A stretch of DNA of 64,000 bases from Bullera alba. Lineage: Eukaryota > Basidiomycota > Tremellomycetes > Tremellales > Bulleraceae. The position numbers and the translations under genes were made by a program. The notes under the pieces were generated by a model. That model saw only the letters and a program-made list of their open reading frames with translations, did no database searches and was not told the DNA's origin. How positions within the stretch are numbered: the first letter of the stretch is position 1; every line of letters begins with the position of its first letter. Positions 9,697 through 22,679 of the stretch are shown here, piece by piece. The stretch is from NCBI GenBank assembly GCA_001600095.1, contig BCIX01000001.1, forward strand, positions 3,311,198-3,375,197, in the 5' to 3' direction.

Positions 9697-12600
9697 CTAC
9701 TCTCCCATTCCACCGGGCACGCCGTAGCCGTAGTCTACGTACCCGTTGGCCATGTTCTGTCCCCAGTACATTGGCGTCGGCTCGTAAAACGTTTGAAGTC
9801 TGGCCCAGAGATCCATATCGAACAGCATCGGCTGCTGCTGTTGCTGTTGCTGCGCTGGATGTTCCTGATACTGTTGCTGCTGTAGGTGTGAATGTTGACC
9901 CATGTTGCTATGCCCCGAGTTACCTCCGCGGGTCGAGCTCGTTGGATAATGGTGATTCTGGTTCTGGTTCATCGTATGCTGGGATGTCGAACCCGAATGC
10001 AACGACATGTTCGGGCCATTGATATTGTCCACACCCTGATCCTGGGCCTGAGGCGCGACGTCCGGTTGGGCCATTTGCATTGGCGTCGCGCCGTGCCACT
10101 GCTGCCCTAAAGCCGAAGGAGGGGCCACGAAGGTGGACATCGGGATCGGGCCGGACGAGGCCGAGTTTGGCGTCGAGTGCCCTGACGGATGCGTTTGACT
10201 TGGGATCACCACCGTGGGCTGCTGTTGCGATGCTGCAGCTTTCCTCGCCGCCAGCATATCCATGTTGGCAGTCTTCCTCCCGTCTGCAGGTGCCGGAGTG
10301 GGTATAGGTCGATTGGCCAATCCTTGCTTGACGGTTCGCTCGACCTGTCCTCCCAGTAGTGCAAACACCATGTCCTCGGCCTCGATCGATGTCTGACCAG
10401 CATTTGGGTCTCCACCGATGACTTGCGGGTATCGATTGTGCACCAGTTGCTGTAACAGCGGCATCAAGGTCTACAGACAGTTAGCTTTTGGTAACACTGC
10501 TTCCAAGAACGTGACGGTCGCTCACCAAGACGTTTTGGCTTCTCTTCGACCCATTCTCTTTGACAATGTTGCATGCCTCGGTCAACTCTGCGTACGCCAG
10601 GTTGATGAACGAAGGGTCGACGTGGGGTCCACACCAGATGGCGAGTGCAGTCATCGACACCGCAGCAGAGAATGTCTGAACCCAATTAGACCACACTCGT
10701 GCCGAAAGCCGAGGATGCTGGATTGACGATCAGATGTCGCGCTTTCAACAGTTCAGGGGTATGACTCACTGTTCTCGATGTCCACGCAGAGATGGCGGTA
10801 ATGGCCCGACAGGCTCCGTAAGTCATTGAGATGACCTCCTTGTCTTCGTCGCTCAGTGGTGACTCTTCTGGGCTCTTGGCATTCCGGAGCCGGGCGATGA
10901 GACGTCGCAATGATGGTCTGTACAGGAAAACTAGATCGAGTGTCAGCTGCTATTGATCTATAATCTATGAATCAGACTCACGCATTGCCTTGTAATGACA
11001 CACTAAATAGTGAATGTCAGTAATGCCCAGACTCAACCGTTTCAGTGACACTCACTCGAAGTGGTCATTCTGAACATCGACTTCAGGTCTAGCGTCGTGG
11101 GATCCGAAACGGTCTGTGTGACACTCTCAGTGAGTCCTGGGCAATGTAGCTCCGGTGCGACAGACACGCTGAGTGAAAGAGGTCAAGGTCAATGAAAATC
11201 GCACACTATAACACCACTTAGACACTCACTCGTAGTGCATCAAGATATCTTTGGTGGCTTTGATCCTCTCCCATGGTGCGGGCGCAGAGTCCGGCAAGCA
11301 ACCCTGTTTCGAAGTCAATGTCTTTCTTAGAGACACTATGGCAGCACCACTCACAATGTTGATTATAGACGTCTTGATTGACTTCATATACTGCGAGCCG
11401 CGACATCAGGACGGTGTCTGCGACATCCCAAGACTCGAAAGCACATACCTCGTATTTGACTTTTTGCACGGGCGCAACACCTCCATTGGGCGACTTGGTA
11501 TCTATGATATCGAGCGGAGTGGCTGTGATTTGGCCGTGGTTGATGCTGACCAGACAATCGAGCGAATAGGCCTACGTCACTTCAGCTTTGCTCCACGGTA
11601 CTTCAAACAGCTCGACTCACATCCCAGAAGATCCTACGTCTAAAGTCCTTCTCTTCTTCGGGGAGAGACACCGGCGGATCTTTGTGCAGGCCAAGCTGGA
11701 ATGTGTCAGTCAGAAAAGCCTAGTGCAGACATGATTATCAACTCACCTGCTGAACCGCCGATGTCATCAACCTGAGCCAGTAGAAATTACTGCTGTTCGC
11801 ACCCCTCCATCCAAATCCAACAAACAGAGTAGCCAAAGCTAAGGCTTGCACTCCTGCCAGACTTGCAGACCAGCCGAATCGCGTGTCAAAGCACTGCTGC
11901 GCGCCCTCCCAGTAGTCCACTATCGAAGGATCCTCTTCTTCCGTCGTGAGGTCAAAGTACGATTCGAGCGTGAGCACCATGAGCACACAGGCCAATTTAT
12001 GCGGCGTGAGTGGATTCGAGGGTATAGGCGCGTAGACGGCAGGTTCGTAGATCGACTCAAACTCCGGTTGTCGTAAGATCGTGTTGTACCATTCGCAAGA
12101 CTGCCAGAACTTGACACAGCGACGGTGGGCCTCCTCCCTGCTAGGCAGAACACGCATGATGTTGCGCAGGCGATCAGCAATGACCTGTCTCTCATCGAGG
12201 TCTGCTTGGGGCGAGCTCAGTTCTCCATCTCCAACCTGGGTCGCCGGTCAGCGTGACTTCAACGGTCTGGCCTGTTACAGCGTACTCACTATCAGAGCAG
12301 GGGCTGCGTTTGTACCGACCCATTGATCGCCCTTGCTGTCGGTGCCAGTCGCTTCTCCCTCGAGTAAGAGATTGCCCACGGCCATTCCTCTGCGGGAGGA
12401 AGTAGTATCACCCTGCGGCGTCTTGACTACATAGCTTGAAACCGAGGAGTTGGCTCTTGGTGAGAATTGGGCGAGTTCAGGTACAGTAGCTTGACCCTGT
12501 CGGAGACTTGGCGACGTGGAAGCTCGCTTGGTAGGAGAGACCGCTTCGACCTTCGCTGGTACAGCTTCACTGGCGAAACCACCGTCGAGAAACTGAGGAG

Positions 12601-13902
12601 CGAGCAACGGGTGTGTCGAAGGCGTCATCTGACCGTGAGCTTGAGCAAGCGCTGATTCCAGCTGTGCAATCTGGAGCGGAATTGTATGAGCCAAAGAAGA
12701 CAGACCGCACGGAAACACCACTTACCCGATCATGCAGCTGTTCAGTTGAGGCGAGGACCAGCCTCTTCCCTTGCATGCAGCTCAAGTCTCCATCAGGGCA
12801 TACCAGAGCACATCCTCTTCGTCGACACTGATTCGATGCATCAGCGATCGCTCCGTGAACAGACCAAGACTGTCCTCGGAACATACTCACATTTGAGCAT
12901 GGAAACTGCCTGTCACACTTTGCCTTCAACCTCCTGCACTCCGCGCAGCTCTTCTTACTACCTTCTTTCCCAGTCTTCGTCTCCTCCTTTCTGGCCTTTT
13001 TAGCAGTTCCGGCGGGCAAGTCCTTTTTCGGTCTACTCTCGCTCGCAGCTGCAGGGTATCCGAGACCCAATCCAGCTAGAGCGATACCGGCCTCGACTTG
13101 CTCGGCGTCGCTGGAACGTCGCTTCGATGACCGATCTTGAGATGCGGCGTAAGAGTTCGGATCTGCAGAGTATGTATTGTGCTGCTGTATTGTCCATCCA
13201 CCAGGATGGCCATTGGCGAGATCGGGAGCGGGAGGGGCCCAAGAACCCATTGATGGCAATTGAACGCTGCCTCGACGTTGACTGTTGTCGTATTCGTTGG
13301 GTTGATACATCGCATGTTGATACTCTTGGTGTTCGGCAGCGCCCGGTGGCGGCGGAGGATAAACCATAACGCCGGGATAGTTTTGACTTTGCTGCGAATT
13401 GGCTGGATTCGATGTTTCGCGGTGATTCTGCAGATGTTCTGGCGAAGCCCGTGTGGAAGCCGATGACACTGCCCTTTGACCCGGCTGGTGAGTGTTCTGT
13501 AGTGGACTGACGGTACCTCTTGATGGAGACGTACGCGATGAGGTCGATGCGTTGTGATCAATGGGAGCGTAAGGTGGCGGTAGGTGGGAGAGATGTTGCT
13601 GCGTCTGGACTGACTGAAACGACTCTTGCTGAGCTGAAGCTGAGGTGGGTGTAGGCAATGATGTCTGTACGAGTGTGGTCAGCCCCGGCAAAAGCGGTAT
13701 TCCAAGCCTTCGGTGTTACGAGACCTGTTATGATATGGCTAAAGAGATGACTCACGCTCGAGATAGAGTAAAGATCGACGTTGTCGACTCCCAGCTTTGG
13801 ATTACGCTCTTGCTGCTCTGCGTGGGGTGGAGATAGTCGAGCTGAAGAATCGAAGGGCGGAGTTGTCATCACACCGTATGCAGTGCTGTTGGTCGATGAC
13901 AT
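9697..13902 (-). CDS. Zn(II)2Cys6 fungal transcription factor with fungal-specific middle homology region
   Basis: Long multi-exon regulator. The first in-frame ATG is at 13902 (MSSTNSTAYGVMTT); the open frame continues upstream to 14088 but only from a TTG. A Ser/Pro/Gln-rich N-terminal region (about 250 residues) precedes a basic KKARKEETKTGKEGSKK stretch and the zinc cluster, which has the pattern C-x2-C-x6-C-x5-C-x2-C-x8-C (begins CAECRRLKAKCDR, ends before PDG), then a short coiled-coil-like linker (QLHDRIAQLESALAQ). The middle homology region covers roughly 12220-10500 (EEAHRRCVKFWQSCEWYN, FRRRIFWDAYSLDCL). The tail is Gln-rich (seven-Q run, 9818-9855 region) and ends YGVPGGMGE. Expected to be nuclear and to bind CGG triplets. 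Its position next to a transporter, two hydrolases and a dioxygenase suggests local control, which is inference. Confidence 0.9.
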
Positions 13903-14890
13903 TGTGTCGTGAACTGCTACCACGGGAATCTCGGTGTTGGATGTATCGATTGAACCAATGTGCGCATATGGCCGGCTGCCCGAATGTCCGTCGTGCTGTC
14001 CGAGACTGGGCTGTGTAGTAGCAGGATGTGTGATCTTCTGTCCTGGGTTCGTTGTAATGCCCTGGCCTCTGGCGTACGCGTGTGGCAAGGTCCTTTTGGT
14101 TGGCGATGATCTATAAAGCTATGCGATGGGGTCAAAGTGGCAATGTCGATGTTCTGCGCGTCGTTATAACCCGGTGACCTTTGAAACGATGTCGTCCTGG
14201 CCAAAGGATCCCTGGAGAAAAAGTGGATGGTCGATGAATAAGCCCGAGTGGAATGATGACTTCGACCAGTCGACAAACTAACAACCGAACAACCCTCTCC
14301 ACTTCGGTGATCCAGAGGCTGGTTTCCACGCGATATCCAACTGCAGCGCAAGTTGCTACCTGAAACTCAGTCTCACAGTCTTCTCTTGCCTCTCTTCTGA
14401 TGGCCCGAGGCAGGTCAATGCGCTCTTGTGTTGTGTGGAGGTGATGGTGATCACCGAGGCGTTCTCCAAAACGGTCATTGCTATTACCAAACCAATTAGT
14501 AATGGTCTTCTTCCCCCTATTAGCCCCCGACTGCCCCGACACTTGAAACTGATTCCCGCGGTTTCCCCCCGGAAATGACGGGAAGCTCCATCCATGCCTT
14601 CCGGTTTCTACGGAGGGGTGGATTTCCGGAATGATACAGATGTCTCCGGGCAAAGATCACTGACACGTCACCTGTAGGCTTCTCACAAAAAGTCCGAGAT
14701 CGCTGCTGGTCTCGAGCACAACTCGAGAACCTAGCTGATCGCCGATGGTGCAGACATCATTCACTACATACACAGTACTTAGGGCATATCCCAGCCAAGG
14801 CCTGGTTCACAACGCCGAGGCGGCACTTCAGAGAGTAGGGAGCTATTGCGGACCAAATTCGCCCAAACCTTCCGACATCTCCAACACAAC
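13903..14890. promoter_or_regulatory. Divergent promoter region between regulator and mitochondrial-type gene
   Basis: 988 bp between divergent starts. The part around 14500-14600 on the plus strand is C-rich, with several CCCC runs. A TATAAAG lies at 14111-14117 on the plus strand, too far from 14891 to be assigned. No supportable open frame. Confidence 0.5.
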
Positions 14891-16618
14891 ATGGCTCTCC
14901 GTTCAGTCATCGCTGGACCATCTCGGTCAGTCGTCGGCGCGTCATGCATTGCGACAACAACTCCGGGTCATAACAGAGCAAACTGTCAACCTCAGACCCG
15001 ACGCCATCTCCACATTCAGATTCCCCACCCCGACGTCACCCCTGCCACTCCAGCCGAGTGCACGCACTTCTTGATCCGACAGAAAGACACTCGGATAAGC
15101 AATATCGCCCAACTCTACACCATTGTTCGAGCCGCAGAGAAGGTGCTAGGATCTCCCATCATCGCTATAGATTCCCACTTTGACGTCACGACGAACGGCT
15201 ATCAAAGCAGGTTCAACGTTGTCACCCTGAACAAAGTCCCGTCAACAACACATCTCATCGCCGTAACCCCACCCAGTATCACGTCCTCCGATGACGCGTC
15301 TTACGGAGGTCTATCTCTGGCCGACGTTCAAAATGCGCTGGATTCCAACCCACAGTACAAGATGCTCAAAGACGAATCCAAGCGGACACCCGAGGAGCAG
15401 ATCGCAGCGGCTGCCGAGAATTTGGACAAAGCCGCATTGCATCCAAGTGAGACGACAGGGACCTCCACTATGCCCACGACAGTGGCTATCAGTCCTGATC
15501 CAAGAAAGGCTTTCGATGTGTTCGTCCGCCCTGAGGATATAGCCTCGAACGCTCCGTTTGCTGGGAGCTCTGAAGCCAACAGGTCTGCGAGCCGAGCGAT
15601 CAAGCTGGAGTTGGAGACGGATTACGGAATGTTGGAGACGTTGGCCGGTTCTGAGGCGTTTTCCAAATTGCTGCCCAAATACAAGCAGTACAAAGGCGAA
15701 GGCGTCCCCGTCAGTCGAGCTCTCGAGGCGGCATCGCGTGGACGATCGACGGATCTCGTCACGGATCAACATGACATCTTTGGCTTCCTGGATCGATCTC
15801 GAGAAGAAAAACCAGCAGGAGCAATCGTTCCCCGTGCTGTACGCGCAGACCCCCCGCCCGCGCCACGACTCGTGGATCCCGCCGCACCTTTCCTGTTCAA
15901 GCCATCCTTCAACCGCCCGGACCGGGTTTACGATAGGCAATCCGTGACGGCGCCCGCTCTCGCAAAGGCGTGGAAGCACGATGAGCCATTGCAACCTGGA
16001 GAGCGTGCCTTGCTCCAACTCCGACGTCAACCAGTCCCCGAAAGCGCCTTACACCCGGCTTATGACGCTCCCCGACCTGGAGTCAAAGTCGGCAGAGGAG
16101 TTAACCCTCGGTGGTTTAAACAAGAGGACCCATATGCGCGACCGAGCGAAAATGTCAAAGCTTTCAGAAAAGACTTGGCTAGGACGACAGACGTAGTGCG
16201 GAAGGAACTCCGGGCGAACAAGCTCGCCAAGGCCGCTGCGGCCGCTCCCAACGCTCAGGCGACGTCGCCTCGGTCATCCGGCTCGACAACCACCCCGGCC
16301 TCAGCCGGCAAGACGCCTGCAATCTCGAGATCTAGCTTTGCTACGCCGTCATCGAAGAAGGACCTGGAGAAAGCTATGCGATTGGTAGCAGTACAGCAAC
16401 CTGCGCCTGCGGCAACAAAGGCGGCTCAACCATCGTCGCCCCAGAACGGAGGAAAAGAGGAGGTGAAGAGTAGCATAGGGTCAATACCGAGGTCGATCAG
16501 GAGTATCAAGAAGAAGAAAGCAGAGGCAAGTCCACCCGCCAGTACAGCAGCGGGGCCGTCATCGAAGGCGGCTGGGCGGAGCACGGGACTCTGGAGTTTA
16601 ATCACCGGGAGGGGGTAG
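14891..16618 (+). CDS. Hypothetical protein, probably mitochondrial
   Basis: A single uninterrupted frame of 575 residues, unusual here because nearly all other genes are split. The ATG at 14891 opens MALRSVIAGPSRSVVGASCI, poor in acidic residues and rich in Arg/Ser/Ala, and an RRHLHI site about 45 residues in resembles a mitochondrial presequence cleavage region. A compact segment follows (about residues 60-125, TRISNIAQLYTIVRAAEKV and GYQSRFNVVTL). A second conserved-looking stretch (about 330-450) contains RVYDRQSVTAPALAKAWKH and RGVNPRWFKQEDPYARP. The C-terminal 130 residues are Ala/Ser/Lys-rich low complexity. I do not recognise the family. A mitochondrial gene-expression role would fit the basic composition but is only a guess. 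Confidence 0.75.
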   Translation: MALRSVIAGPSRSVVGASCIATTTPGHNRANCQPQTRRHLHIQIPHPDVTPATPAECTHFLIRQKDTRISNIAQLYTIVRAAEKVLGSPIIAIDSHFDVTTNGYQSRFNVVTLNKVPSTTHLIAVTPPSITSSDDASYGGLSLADVQNALDSNPQYKMLKDESKRTPEEQIAAAAENLDKAALHPSETTGTSTMPTTVAISPDPRKAFDVFVRPEDIASNAPFAGSSEANRSASRAIKLELETDYGMLETLAGSEAFSKLLPKYKQYKGEGVPVSRALEAASRGRSTDLVTDQHDIFGFLDRSREEKPAGAIVPRAVRADPPPAPRLVDPAAPFLFKPSFNRPDRVYDRQSVTAPALAKAWKHDEPLQPGERALLQLRRQPVPESALHPAYDAPRPGVKVGRGVNPRWFKQEDPYARPSENVKAFRKDLARTTDVVRKELRANKLAKAAAAAPNAQATSPRSSGSTTTPASAGKTPAISRSSFATPSSKKDLEKAMRLVAVQQPAPAATKAAQPSSPQNGGKEEVKSSIGSIPRSIRSIKKKKAEASPPASTAAGPSSKAAGRSTGLWSLITGRG

Positions 16619-16893
16619 TGGTAATTACACTCTAGCATATCATGTACATTGATGCCTGCATACTGTCTGAAACGACTCGGTTGCACCATGTTCGCTCTTT
16701 GCGCGTTGTCGTCATGGAGATTCATACGCATACAAAGATTGTCGACCCGTCTACAGCGATCCACATCACGAAAGTCTGACTATCTGACTAACATTTTGGC
16801 ACGTCCTGATTCCCAAGATTGTTTTACAGCACACTCAAGACCATCCAGCCTGCTCCTGTCCTTCTACCCCGATCCACGTTCACACCGCCGCCC

Positions 16894-18718
16894 TTACCTC
16901 TTCGCAGTATCGGGCGTGGCGCCCGTGGGCAAGTTTGCAGAAGGCAACTCCGCCAGATCATCCAGATTTGGAGGGACGAAAGGGAAACTGCCCAACAAAG
17001 AATCTGCCACTGAGGCCTGGGTGATCGGTCTCGAGGGGGGCTGACCGCCTGCGGCTTGTGGATGTCTGAATGACACGGGCGGTGCCGAGGGTCTTGCCAA
17101 TGAAGCATTGTTTAGCGTCATTGCCGATGTCGACTGGGGAAGTGCGTTTGTCGGTAAAGGTGGTGGACCGCCTTGTTGACCTGGTGGGATCATCGGGAAT
17201 CCAGAGAGGAACGAGTCGGCGTTGGATTTGGTGGAAAACATGCTTTCTCTGCCCTCCGGACCCAGGTGAGAGAAAGTCTGGTTGGAAGCTGAGCGAGGTG
17301 GTGGCACCCGGGAAACACTTGATGCAGAGCTGTTTGAGTGGTCTTGCGAGTATGTCCCATCCGGTCTGGCCAAGTATCTCGACGTTCCAACTGTCGACAT
17401 GCTGTCTCTGTAACCCAGACTACCCATGGAGAACCTCAGATCGCCCGACGAAGCGCCTGCGCTAGGCGGTTCATCCGCTCTGAGACCCTCCTCCATTTCC
17501 CTCTCGTATCCTCTTCCATGCACGCTCGCGGGCGAATTTGGCGTCAGGGCCCTCGAGCCAAAGGTCATCGTAGGACTAGGCGACCTGATTTGGTTGCTCG
17601 TAGCAGCTGTGGGTGGTATAGTGAGATTGTGGTAATTGAGGGGGTTGCTGCCGTCTCTGCCAAGCTGGACAACCTCGGCTTGTTGATATCGGCCAACGTG
17701 GACTTGTTTCGAAGTGACGATCTTCGGCGCATCATTGTAAACGTCGTAAGAGTTTCCGCTGAGAAAGCTAGGCGCTGCGCTGTTCTCACTCAAGAAACTC
17801 TCCCTGACTCGCGATCGACTTCCGTCGCCTCCCTGTTGAGCTGGCGGGTTCAGGCGAAGGTCCAACTCTGGTGATCTGGCCGGTCTTTGAGGTGCTCCTC
17901 GAGGCTTCAATAGATTCTGCCTAGCCTCATCCAATGTCTTTGCGGCGTGGGACAGGCCGTCCTCTGACCGTGATGGCGGGATGTATTGTATGGGGATGAT
18001 GTTCGTCGACTGCGTACTGGAAGTTCCCATTGTCGATATACTCTGTCTATCCGAGAATGGGTTTCTGCTCGAGGGCCCGTCGTCTCGATGGTTTGGATCG
18101 GCATTGATCGTTCCGTTACCATTGTACACTCGGATGGTAGTGCCGTTCTCGTCATAGTATTCTGCGTTGACGGGTGCGGGGGGTAGAGGCGATCTTGCTG
18201 ATCTCCGACTCGCCGATGGGGGCGGCTGAGGTAGTTGGGATGCGTTGTACGAGCGGAGAGAGGCGGAATGGGCAGAAGAAGGCTGTGGGGAGCCCGGGTG
18301 CGAAAGTTGCAGACTGGTGGCTTCGGCCTTTCGTGCTCGTTTCGCAAGATCCTCCAATCGCTCCAGGTCGCGACGCTACAGTCAAAGTGAGCCTTCATCT
18401 TCCGATCGCGCCATACTCAACCCACCTTCTTTCTCCGCATCCACCAGAAGAGGGCCAGACTCGCAATTACAAGAACTGCAACGACGGGCCCGGCTATAGC
18501 ACCTGGATTGATCCCTCCTCCTCCTAACGACGATTGGTTCTTGATACACTGGATAGTCGGGCATTGAGAGCATGTTCTATATGGCAACAGTCAGAACCGT
18601 GCACTTCAGATGGTGAGATGACTCACCTTGATGTGAGAATACATCGCTCGTCACTGGCGCAATTGCACACTGGGTCATTCGAGCACGGAACGCAATCCTC
18701 CCGTCGATAAAACGACAT
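16894..18718 (-). CDS. OPY2: Opy2-type membrane anchor protein
   Basis: Predicted 574 residues in three exons (18627-18718, 18426-18576, 16894-18375). The short N-terminus carries the eight-cysteine Opy2 pattern (CVPCSNDPVCNCASDERC, then TCSQCPTIQC across the first junction), followed by a Gly-rich spacer, one transmembrane helix (AIAGPVVAVLVIASLALFWW) and a basic stop-transfer MRKKRRD. The large C-terminal region is Ser/Pro/Asn-rich and presumably cytoplasmic. There is no cleavable signal peptide, consistent with the family. In yeast, Opy2 holds the adaptor Ste50 at the plasma membrane for the high-osmolarity and mating/filamentation MAPK pathways through short cytoplasmic motifs; the same role is inferred here. 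C-terminus is TPDTAKR. Confidence 0.85.
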
Positions 18719-20200
18719 GTTGTCGAGCAACAAGCGAGCGCGTTGGTCGGTAGGTCTGTCGTTCTGTCCAGCAGAATCAAGTGGTGATGATGGATGCGGT
18801 CTGTTCAGCTTGTGATACCGGCGGACCGTTGTTGGCTGAGACTTGTAGGTTGGTGTGTAATCGAGGAGAGTGGGTGAAAAGAGTGTGAGGCGAGTGCGAG
18901 CACGTCGCGATGGTCTCGGACTCGGGAGGAAAAGAGATGAAACGCCGAGGTAGAGATCGGATGTGAGGTGTTGGCTTGGACGTCGACGCAATGAGAGGAT
19001 GATACGCTGCTGAGGAGTCGAGGTGGTGCGGTTGGGCGTAGAGCGAGGTGGCCTGCTCCAAGTTTGCGTGAGATCTCGCGTCTCAACACGGCCTGCCTTT
19101 CTGTTCTGCTCCAGGCCTGAATCGCTCAAACCAGAACGTCAAAGGACGGTGGTGTTTCCAGGCGAAAGGCGGGCAAAGGGGTTTTTGCGAAAGGAGGCGT
19201 TGGTGCTTCAGGCTTAATCGACGTGTCGGTTCGGGTATTGCAAATGAGGTGCTATAGTTGTTGGCGTGGCAAGTGACACCATGTAGTAGTAGTCTCAAGC
19301 TCCCAACTTACAGCGACGTCGGCAGGATCCAAGCGCGTAGAGAGGCCAGGCCGGGAGCTGTTCGGCGTTGGGTGTCAAAGCGTTTTCCGGTCTCTATTGT
19401 TCTATGTCCGTGCGTGGCGAGAGGTAGCGAGCGCGACCAAGCGCGAGTGTTGATATGGTATCGATACGTTTTTATGCCTTCGCAGACCAGCTGGAGGATT
19501 ATGCTGACTCGATCGAAGAGAAGAGTCTCTGAAGTCGATCAAGTGAATGTGACGCGAGGGCGCGACGGAGCGCGAGATGTCGAGATCTTGGCAACGAGTG
19601 CGGTGAAAAAAGAAAGAACAGGCGCGTTGCGGTTCTGCCGGTGCCAACGACTCTGTGGATCACTTCACCGGGCGTCTCTGGCAGAGCAATCGTGGCAAGA
19701 GTACGTATAATGCTAGGCCAACAGCTCGATCCGCTCTGCTCTGATCGGGACTCATCGCCACACAAATACAGGCAGTTCGAGGCCTCGAAGATGATCGCCC
19801 ACTAGTAAATCCAGAGAGTCCAGACCCATCCATTTTGTGAAAAGTGAACCTGGTGCCTCGCACTATTTAAGCCTGACCTCGAAACGATCAACCTTGTTCA
19901 TCAACCCCCGCGTTACCCTCGTTTCATGGTCCAGATAGGTCCAGATGCTTGCAGATGTCAGTTCAAGCTTCAAGGGCCGATATCATGCTCATTAACCCTG
20001 GGCGGGTGACGGCGTGAGGTCGGATGGTGCTTCCTCGGACGTAGCCATTTGAGCATTGGTATTCATCTCACTTTTTGACACGTCCTATATTACGAGGTTT
20101 CTACCCATCCCGCCATTCAGACAGTCTCCTCTAGCATCCTTCATATGGACGGTTCAAGCAATTTACTACCGCTCTAGTATCAGCAGCTGCCACCTCCCGC
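18719..20200. other. Long upstream region of OPY2, no gene seen
   Basis: About 1.5 kb between the OPY2 start and the phosphoglucomutase stop, both on the minus strand. Several short open frames overlap on both strands, but none has a family motif or a coherent splice model. It may carry a long 5' leader, distal control elements or a non-coding RNA; I see nothing decisive. Confidence 0.5.

Positions 20201-22679
<2,479 letters not shown>

Noticed and set aside
13903..14088. N-terminal extension of the Zn2Cys6 regulator
   Set aside because: The frame is open, but its only possible start is TTG. The first ATG is at 13902.
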